The notes beneath the pieces are model-generated. The model saw only the letters and a program-made list of their open reading frames with translations. It made no database searches and was not told the origin of the DNA. Positions 55,751 to 64,000 of a stretch of DNA of 64,000 bases are shown here, in pieces. Both the position numbers and the translations under genes were made by a program. The stretch comes from Ziziphus jujuba (taxonomy: Eukaryota; Streptophyta; Magnoliopsida; Rosales; Rhamnaceae). The stretch is from the NCBI RefSeq assembly GCF_031755915.1, contig NC_083379.1, positions 6,149,501-6,213,500 of the forward strand. Direction: 5' to 3'. The stretch's first letter is position 1. Each line of letters opens with the position of its first letter.

Positions 55751-57384
55751 TTTCTGCCACTCGTTTTGTGTGATTGATGTTTTTTTTTTTATTTAAAAAA
55801 ATTATCTAAATACAAATTATATATTTTTTGTCGTCGTATAATTTAAATTCAAATTCATATTTTTATGAACATAAATAAAATTATTTTACTATTGAAACTA
55901 ATCCATTTGGTTATGTGATTGTTTCTCTTGATGGATGAAAATATAAATTTGACAAATATTAATAAAAATAGACACCTGTTAATTGATAATATTTGATATC
56001 CGAAACACCAAATATTCATGTAACATTGTCTTATTACTTTGTATTGAATTGCATTATCCTTTCTAATGATTTACTCATTTATATTTACATTATGTTTTTT
56101 TTTTGGTTATATTTAGATTTTTCTTTTTTTTTTTGTTAATCAATAATTATAATAATAATACGTTATCTTTATGATTAAAATTGGTAACATTTTTTTTAGT
56201 AAACCATTATATATACATCATTTGGCAAATATAAATACTTTAGTTGATCAAGATAGTGGATTGCGAATACAAAATTTGTATTAAATAAACAACAGTATGC
56301 CAAAATATTAAAATATTTATCAAAAAATATTCATCAGATGATATTTGTAAGAATATTATTATTTAAAATATTAATATAACTTAAATATAAATAATCAACT
56401 TTTAAATAAATCAACAAATAAAAAGAGAGTCAAGTAAATATTATCAATCAGTCACGACATAATTGGGTAATCAATTTAATAAACAAATTGGTCACTCAAG
56501 TATTATTGAACTTCATAATACTATACGTACCAAATGTTTACCAAATAGCACATATTACTACATGTTTGATTGAAATATTTTTATAAAAATCAATTAAATA
56601 TTATTCCATCATTGACCACTTGTTTTAATAAACAATTTTGGTGAATATTTTTGTAATTTTAACATTATTGAATATAATTCAATACAAAAATATATAATAT
56701 CACATTATTTGGTAAATAATTATTTAGTACTCCTAACATTACTGTTAATTAATAAATATTTTGATAATTTTATCCATAAGCCATTTTATAAAATTACTAG
56801 TTTATAAATATTTAATTAAAAAATTATAATTATATCCTTAAGCCATTTTATAAAATTATTGTAAAATTGTCAAATTTTGTATCCTAATGTTAAAGGTGAT
56901 TTTTAATATTATAAAATAAAATTAAAATTTAAAGGAATAATTTTAAGTTAAGTATGGTTTTCACATTTATGTCAATAGTTTTAGAGATACTTCCATACAT
57001 ATAATAATAATAATAATAATAATAAATTCTTATATTTGGATATTGCATTATCTAACAATATTAATTAATAATTATTATGAAACTAACATTATCTCGTAAA
57101 TAATTATTTATTATTTTGAATTCTTATCCTAAAGCCTCTATAAATAAAGGTTAGGATTTAAGAATCTATATATTAACAGTTTATAATATGAATTTAAAAT
57201 TCGCAGCAGCTCTTTGTTTTCTCTAACCTACTTAGTGTCAAAGAAAAGGTTGTAAATTTTTTTTTTTTTTTTTTTTGGTCATAAGGACATCTGTTATTGA
57301 ATGAATAGATGTCTTTCTTTTTTTCAATTTTTATTTTGATTTAGCTGGGATTTTAACGTGTTTGGGATTTCATTGGTGTAACAG
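55751..57384. other. Intergenic, very AT-rich
   Basis: No coding region, RNA gene or element ends recognised. An ATA/ATT microsatellite lies at about 57000-57026 and a poly-T run at about 57258-57277. The right end should hold the SRO promoter and leader. Confidence 0.45.
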
Positions 57385-58738
57385 ATGGATCAAAACTTAA
57401 TGGAAGACCAAATATCCATGACAGTTGATGATGACGAAATTTTGAATTATGGGTCTGAAACCGATGAGGAAGTTCATTCTAAAATTGGTTCGCATCTGTT
57501 TGAGGTTTTTGCCCAGATTGGTATGGTTAGCGTAGGAGAAGGAAGTATGGAGCATGAAGAAACTAAGAGAAGCTTTCTTTTGGGTATGGGATTGGTTTCC
57601 AAGGACACAAATATTGTGGCTATAAATAAGATAAAACCAAACTTTAGCTTAACAAGACAGGCCAAGGTCAAGTCCTTTCAGATTTTCTCTGAGGCAGTGA
57701 CTGAAAAATGTGGTGGGGATGCAAATATTAAGCATGCTTGGTATGGTGGTTCGAGGGACGAGATTTGTGGGATTGTATCTCATGGTTTCAGTTCGTGTGC
57801 AACAAATGCAAAGCAAGATTTTCATGGTGTTGGTGTCCAATTGTTTCCGGTTAAGCTTTCCATCGATGGGTTAGTTACAAAATTATATTTTTTTGATGGA
57901 TAAAGCTTGATATACATTTGGTATCAGAATTCAAAATCCTAAACATAAGTTTCAACCATCACATTGAAAAAATTTAAGACCAGAATGTTGACAAAAATAG
58001 TAATTTAACTAGCACAAACATAGCATTATTAATAGTTGTATTCATTGTCCTTCTTTTGGCAGTGCATTGTCCTCTGTTGCTGATGAAAGTGGGGTAAGAC
58101 ATATACTACTATGCCGAGTGATAATTGGGAAACCTGAAGTTGTTAAAAGTTCAAAGCAATTTCATCCTAGTTCTAATGAGTTCGACTCTGGTGTGGACAA
58201 TCTTTTGTTCCCTAGAAAATATATCATATGGAATGCTTTCATTAATTCTCATATTTTCCCTGAATATGTCATAAGTTTCAAGTCACCTTGCTTAAAGGGT
58301 AAGTAATTTCATTATCAGTTGGTTTTAATTATCTTCCACTATTTTGGTTTTGACATTTTCAAATATTTTCTAGAGTTTCAAAGAAAGCAGGCAGGAAATG
58401 CATTAAAACCCTTAAAACCACCCAAATCTCCATGGATTAGCTTCCCTACTTTAATTTCCATATTATCAGAGATTTTGCCTCCTAAAAAATCATCTGAGAT
58501 TGTCAAATGCCATAATGAATTCCGGGTACAATTCAATTTTCCTTTTGCTTTTGATGGCACTTTGTCTATACTATACGCGACCAAATTTCCTTGATTCTGA
58601 TTTGGGTTTTGTGTAATTTGAACGCAGGCAAAAAAGATCAGACGGATGCAGCTAGTACAGAAAGTGAGGACCATAGCCGGAGACAAGTTGTTAGATGCTG
58701 TGATTAAATCTATAAATAATATCAGGAAAAAAAGCTAG
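57385..58738 (+). CDS. SRO (SIMILAR TO RCD-ONE) protein: PARP-like plus RST domains
   Basis: Plant-specific regulator of stress responses; SRO proteins have a poly(ADP-ribose) polymerase-like fold that is usually inactive, and an RST domain that binds transcription factors. Four exons: 57385-57869, 58063-58298, 58374-58525 and 58628-58738, in phase, 327 residues, close to short SRO2-5 types. There is no WWE domain. The PARP-like part (about 45-240) has KHAWYGGSRDEICGIVSHGF, GVGVQLFP and RHILLCRVIIGKPEVV, then FPRKYIIWNAFINSHIFPEY. The RST domain (about 260-320) has SPWISFPTLISILSEILPPK and ends with a basic helix (KKIRRMQLVQKVRTIAGDKL). Intron 3 is short. Nuclear action is family knowledge. 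The exact SRO number is not decided. Confidence 0.92.
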
Positions 58739-59255
58739 TTTTGGATTAGAGGGTTCTGATTAAGAATGGATTTCTTTTTTCTTTTTTATATGTAGGAAAT
58801 TATGAATAATTGTGATACTGGAAAAAACTATCCAATCTTTGTTGGTCTGTGAGGAAAACAATACAAAATCTTTGAGTTTAAATTTTTCGGTGAATAAATC
58901 TTTGAAGTTTACAACTTAAGTGGTTACTAGTACAATTTTTTTTTTTTTTTTTTGGTGGTAATAAGTAATACATTGTTTTCGTTTCCATGAGTCTTTAACT
59001 GTTTTGCAGAATATGCATTTTACTCAACCAAACACTAAATAAATAAATACAAAAAAAAAATATATATATATATATATATGCATTTTATTTTATTATTATT
59101 TTTTTAATCCAACGTCAACCTTTTTATGTTTTAAAAGTATAGAAAGATTGTCATTTTGCACCGTAGTATTGAAACTTCACAATAATACAAAAGTAACAAA
59201 ACTTTATGCCTCTGTCCTTAGACATTTAAAGCTTTTATTTTCCTTTCCATCACCC

Positions 59256-59286
<31 letters not shown>

Positions 59287-59721
59287 CTACCTCTACAATT
59301 GAACTAAATTTAACCATCTTAAATTAAATTTGTCTATATATCAAAAAATAAAAAATATATAAAAAAAGAAAGTCTTTCAGCAAGGCTAACACTAATGAGG
59401 CTAACATTAAATCTTCTTTTTCTTTATCAAATGTGCATAAAGTAATACATAGAAAGAGACCCCCAAAAAAAAAAAAAAAAGAAAGATCCTATTAGAAAAA
59501 TTAAAAAAAAATAAAGATATAAGTATAAATATATTTATATAGAAGAATTCTATAATATGGATGTATTCAAAATTAATATTTTTTAATCAAAATATCAATT
59601 TTAAATATGGATTGCATATAAAATTAATATTTTTTTAGGTGAAAACATAAGTAAAATCGACACATTTATTCAAACAAAAAACATCAAACGTTCATTCAAA
59701 AAACATTTGTATCGTAAAAAA

Positions 59722-59760
<39 letters not shown>

Positions 59761-59886
59761 TATTCTATTTTAGAAAATAAAAATTTAATAAAATTGAGAA
59801 TTATCGCTTCGCGTCTAAGTCGGCTGAAATTTAATCTGTTAGGTAAGTTGTAGTTCGTAGAGTTCGAATATAAAAAAGTAGTGAAG
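58739..59886. other. Intergenic, AT-rich
   Basis: Includes poly-T and poly-A runs and TA tracts at about 59059-59078 and 59728-59753. A GTTCGAATA word at about 59863 is tRNA B-box-like but has no matching cloverleaf. The last part should be the leader of the next gene. Confidence 0.45.
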
Positions 59887-61714
59887 ATGAGTCGAATCTT
59901 ACGGTTACAGCTTTCTCATCTGCCTAATCCTTTCTCAAAACCTAAGGTTGGGAGTTGGGACTGGACCACAAACCGGAGCTCTTTTTTCTTTTTTTCGGTG
60001 TTCTTGTACCTTAGCTTTTTCTCTGTGCTAAAGATTTCCTTTTCCTTGTGCCAAGTTTCAGGTGCCTTTGACATCGCTGTTTCACGGCTTACTCGGACGT
60101 CATCATGGACGGTAATTCTCTTGCTTTATTATCTACTTTTTATTTTTCTTTTCTTGGAAGAACCTTGTTTTTGTTGAAAAGGTTGTAATTGAATGAATTC
60201 TTATTGGGAATATAAGTTGATTTTCATTCCGAGATTGCAATTCATATTAAGGATGGAAGTTCAAAAAATGAAAACTCAAGTCTGTGTTTTGATAATTTAG
60301 CATACTGTCTGCTTGTGAATTCTGATGGCATCTTAGGTGTTTGTATATATGCCTGAGTTACATTCTTTGAGGGTTTTCCATAATAAACAAAACCTATATT
60401 GTTGAACGTGATATTTCAAGTTATTTGACTTGGTATTTGGATTTTTGATGTTTTGTCAAATTGGAATTTGCATGTATTCTCCATTACATTAGTGTTGTAA
60501 GATTATACTGTTTTATGTGTCGTGTAGCTTAATAAGTTAATATATTCCATTTAATAACTATATAAAGTCAATATTCTAGTTTCTAGGTTGGCTTTTGACC
60601 TTTTTTTTTTTTCTCCCTTCATTTCTTTTAAAGAAGGATTTACATATTAAAGATGAGTTTTGTACTTATATACAGTTCCAGTTTCCGAATATTTGAGATA
60701 CTTCAGGACAATGTGGGAGTGTCACCAACTAGAAACCCAGTTTCTGGATTTAGAACCTTTTGCACTAGTAAAGGAGGTGCGTTTAGACTTTAGCAATCTT
60801 TTGATGGCATTGCAGTTGCAACTTTTATATGTAATATGATATGTCTAGTTGTTTATCAACAAATACTACAAATAGAAAATAAAGACATCTTTGGTGGAAA
60901 GGAAATTTTAATTTGCTGAACTTTTGGAGGTTACGTTTATTCTTGTCTTGTTTCTTGCAGCATTTGCTCTTTTTGCTATTTATCTACTACTGATAAATGG
61001 TTCTGTGCCTTGTTTTGTAATGAATGTGGTTTTTCTTGTGCCTGATCCTGTTTGATGGTTCCATCAGATCTATCAGCAAAGAAGTGTGTGCCCTGCAACT
61101 TGAAGGAGTTGCGGCCCATGACCAAAGAAGCCGCTAACATTTTAATCACAAAGGTTTGTGACTGTCATACCGGCGGCCTAACTTGTGTATAAAAGTGTAA
61201 ATTATTTAGTTATTATATACTGTTTAGGTGGATGGATGGAATTTGGTCAACGAAGGTGGCGTACTAAAACTGAAGCGGTCATGGACATTGAAGAGTTTCG
61301 TTAAAGGATTGGAATTTTTCAAGCTTGTAGCCGAAGTTGCGGAAGCTGAAGGTTTCTTACCTTTCACCGTTTGTGACCATATATGCACAATGCATTCGAA
61401 TTGAAGCACTTGGATATTAATATTGTTTAATTTAATGTCTATGCAGGTCATCATCCTGACCTTCACCTTGTTGAATGGAACAATGTAACAATTGAGATCT
61501 GGACACATGCAGTTGGTAAGTGAATGGTTGTTTGGTGTCATTATAGTTATAATATCATTCACTAGACCTATTGTAGAAAATGAATTGATTAAATTTTGTG
61601 GAATTATTTGCAAATTTTACAGGTGGGTTAACTGAGAATGACTTCATACTTGCTGCTAAGATAAACAATATTCAGTTTCAGCATCTACTGAGACGGAAAG
61701 TTGGTGGTAGTTGA
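59887..61714 (+). CDS. Pterin-4a-carbinolamine dehydratase, probably mitochondrial
   Basis: Enzyme that dehydrates 4a-hydroxytetrahydropterin, recycling the pterin cofactor; plant forms are targeted to organelles and have been linked to molybdenum-cofactor enzymes. Seven exons: 59887-59946, 60062-60111, 60676-60776, 61068-61153, 61228-61351, 61447-61515 and 61623-61714, in phase, 193 residues. The first 80 or so residues are basic and Ser-rich (MSRILRLQLSHLPNPFSKPK), as in a targeting peptide. DLSAKKCVPCNLKELRPMTK leads into the catalytic domain, with VDGWNLVNEGGVLKLKRSW and the signature EAEGHHPDLHL followed by W, WTHAVGGLTENDF. The pair of His residues and the later His and Asp fit the family active site. 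The ATG at 59887 is the first in frame; an in-frame GTG at 59881 is not needed. Confidence 0.92.
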
Positions 61715-63603
61715 ACTGTCGGATTTCTATGAATTGCCTGGAAATAATATGGTTTTGTATTTTATTTTTTTTTGTATTTTTTTTTTTTATTTTGGCCCTT
61801 TCCCTTTTTTAAGTGGTATGGTTGTGTCATGTCATATTTGGTGCTTTTGGCTGAAATGGATAGAGCGTTCAAGGGGTTGTTTTTTGGATATGAAGATATT
61901 TGATACGAAAAATGTTTTGACTTTGTTGTTTTTAGTGATAGAGAAATGATGAACTCCATGTATGGACGTTTTTAGTTGGTGAGATGACATGATTTTAATT
62001 TGTTGATTGAAAAAATAACTATTACTACAACTTAAATAAAATTAAACGAAGATGAATTTTTAAAAGATAAATATAATTAAATATAAACTAATAAAATATT
62101 AACATCTTATTATTAAATAAACATCTTGGTATACTTTTGGACACTATCATTATTCTTTATGCTAAAAACTAGCATTCCTTCCAACAAAAAACAAAACACT
62201 AGCATACTCCGACTTTAATTTTCTTATACCAAAGTAAAAGTACGATGAAAAATATGCAAATACAAATTTACCAGACTTAAGTTTTGCTCTTTATATTTTT
62301 ATTTTATTTTTGTATTTTTTGGCTTAAGTATTTCCATTTTCCTTACCTGTAATAAAATGTAAAAATATGAAATTTAAGCGTTCGTTCTATCATATCAGTA
62401 ATGGAATTAAATTTGCTGTCAGTTGCATTGAATTATAACAAAAATATCAATACAAATCATAGAAAATCTAGAAGAGTAAAAGGACTGCCTTATGTCTAAG
62501 TATCAACAGGAATACGACATATGAATGCTTGATTATGTAAAAGCGAGAAACCTGGTGGAAAGAGGAGAGGAAAAGTTCTTTCTCTGAACCATTTCCGTCC
62601 TTCTTTGCTTTTTTAGTTACCAGGATATGAACATGGACAGAATCATAAAATCTCCCTTGTGCATATTTATTTCTAAAAAGAATTAAAACGAATAACTTTA
62701 TCTTACAAGAAGTCAAGCTCTGCCGTCACCTCCACCATGCTTTTCACCCCCAAAGCTTTCGGTAGATTTACAAACTCACCTTCATTCCCTATGCTTTCTA
62801 ACATTATATTCCACAATTGTCTACATAAGGTATAATCCACTTCTGTGGAAATAAATAGGTAGCTTCAATACTTGATTTGGAGGGGCAATTTTCATCTTCA
62901 TCACAGCTTATATCGCTTTTATAATTGTCTAAACAGTGCCCTGCCCTGCATGAGAAGCAGTTGAATTAGGAAGCCTCATGATTGTAGAACAAAGAATTAA
63001 TTATATTATGCATCTGCAGACTCTGAATTATGCTACGCTAACATAGAAAAGGAAATGATGTTTTTCAGATTGTTTAGATGCGTAATGCAAGTAGTTTAAA
63101 TACCATAACAAGTCTTAGTAACACCCAGTAGTCCCCAAAGACGCCCTCTCAACAGAACTGAATTTCATAACTTCAACAACTTTTCCAAATCCCACTTCCC
63201 TCTCATCCCAACCCTAACTGCATGAATGTCTATATTATAAGGAAATTGTGGCAGAACTAATTTTAAAAGTTGTTTTTTCTTTCCAAAACAAACTGGCAGA
63301 ACTAATTTTAAAAGTTGTTTTTTCTTTCTAAAACAAACTTTTTTAACCAGTATTAAAAATAAATTTCTACGAGTTTAGAAGCTTCTCTGTAAGAACACCA
63401 TGGTTTTCTATCTCTTTCGCAATTCTCTTATTTATTTCTTCAGTAGGAAAGGAAAGGAAGCGAGAGATTAAAGTTTCCTGAATTCAGAATTTCGGGGGGG
63501 AACTAATGAGATGATTCACAAAGCTCTTGTTATATATGGTGCCAATAATGGGAAGCAACCATAGTCATTATCAAACAATAATTGAAGAACTTCCACTATA
63601 TAT
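61715..63603. other. 3' flank of the dehydratase gene, then unassigned sequence
   Basis: 61715-62470 is AT-rich and likely holds the 3' untranslated region of the dehydratase. On the minus strand at about 62699-62960 there are open frames, including NEGEFVNLPKALGVKSMVEV ending at a stop near 62707 and, in another frame, CFSCRAGHCLDNYKSDISCD. I could not join them into one gene. A 45-bp tandem repeat lies at 63250-63339. Confidence 0.35.
63250..63339. repeat. 45-bp tandem duplication
   Basis: Units at 63250 and 63295 share 'ggcagaactaattttaaaag' and 'ttgttttttctttc'. Confidence 0.9.
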
Positions 63604-63945
63604 TCAATCACTATCATTCCAAGGGTTACCTGCATTAGTAAAAAACAGTAAAAGAATGCAAACAAAGTTGCATTGTAACCTATCTCAACGCATCAGTTTA
63701 TGCCAATGCGTTTCAATTGAATTTCATCAACTTTGAGTCCAATAAAAGGGCCTACATGGATAATTTAAGTAAAATCTTAGCCTAGAAGGATCTGAAATTT
63801 GGTCATTCCTGGGGTTTTTAATTTGGTCAAGAAGTGGCATAGATGATGTATGTTTGAGATTTACTATTGACCATTGAACGTTTACAATCAAAGATCTAAA
63901 CTGACCATCATCAAACAAATCAGAAATTCCAGTATCCAAATCAAC
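63604..63945 (-). CDS. Possible 3' end of a gene entering from the right edge
   Basis: Two small exons on the minus strand fit together: 63906-63945 (VDLDTGISDLFDDG, between ATCTAG and a GTCAGT donor) and 63604-63629 (acceptor ATGCAG), joined in phase 1 to give DLFDDGNPWNDSD and a stop. The join uses good splice sites and gives an acidic end that looks coding. The product is not recognised, and most of the gene would lie beyond the window. Confidence 0.35.
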
Positions 63946-64000
63946 CTAGATAGAATGCCACAACTATTTTCTGTTCTATATAAAGAAATATAGTCCGCAT

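Noticed and set aside
59840..59880. tRNA-like B-box (GTTCGAATA)
   Set aside because: No A-box at the right distance and no cloverleaf; it lies in the leader of the dehydratase gene.
62760..62830. A 29-bp intron that would link the two frames near 62820
   Set aside because: GT...AG edges exist, but 29 bp is too short for a plant spliceosomal intron.

Overview
The window is nuclear DNA from a flowering plant, most likely a eudicot. It is AT-rich, has GT-AG introns with T-rich acceptors and CT-rich leaders, and carries plant-specific families: CHX antiporter, COR413, plastid CtpA, GIP1-like, SRO and X8/GPI proteins. The species cannot be named from the sequence. There is no bacterial operon, CRISPR array, rRNA or convincing tRNA. 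All introns were inferred by eye from splice sites, reading phase and protein-family similarity.

Layout. 1-2504 (-): 5' part of a CHX cation/H+ antiporter running off the left edge. 4460-6370 (+): COR413-type chloroplast inner-membrane protein behind a promoter with two G-box/ABRE cores. 7440-8735: a mosaic built from copies of both flanking genes plus a copia gag fragment. 9657-12085 (-): secreted, GPI-anchored X8 (callose-binding) protein. 14141-19441 (-): 12-exon plastid C-terminal processing peptidase (CtpA). 22581-29777 (+): 10-exon GBF-interacting-protein-1-like protein. 45365-48898 (+): CorA-like transporter. 52379-55515 (-): coatomer zeta. 57385-58738 (+): SRO protein. 59887-61714 (+): pterin-4a-carbinolamine dehydratase. 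Near 63604-63945 (-): possible 3' end of a gene extending past the right edge.

The accessory part is 30.2-52.3 kb. It holds three intact single-exon genes on the minus strand (33140, 42985 and 50769 as starts) for acidic, coiled-coil-like proteins that I do not recognise. It also holds decayed copies of two of them, one split by a 644-bp solo LTR, and a pair of decayed small plus-strand orphan loci. The three intact genes and one pseudogene share a promoter signature: TTATAAA on the coding strand, a conserved block just upstream, and TC-rich leaders. One protein is three copies of a coiled-coil module. This expanding orphan cluster is the best candidate here for something undescribed. The 3' end of the CorA-like gene and an intron of coatomer zeta were also copied into the cluster.

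The conserved genes are unrelated housekeeping or stress genes (ion transport, cold response, photosystem II maturation, COPI traffic, stress signalling, pterin recycling). I see no shared pathway.
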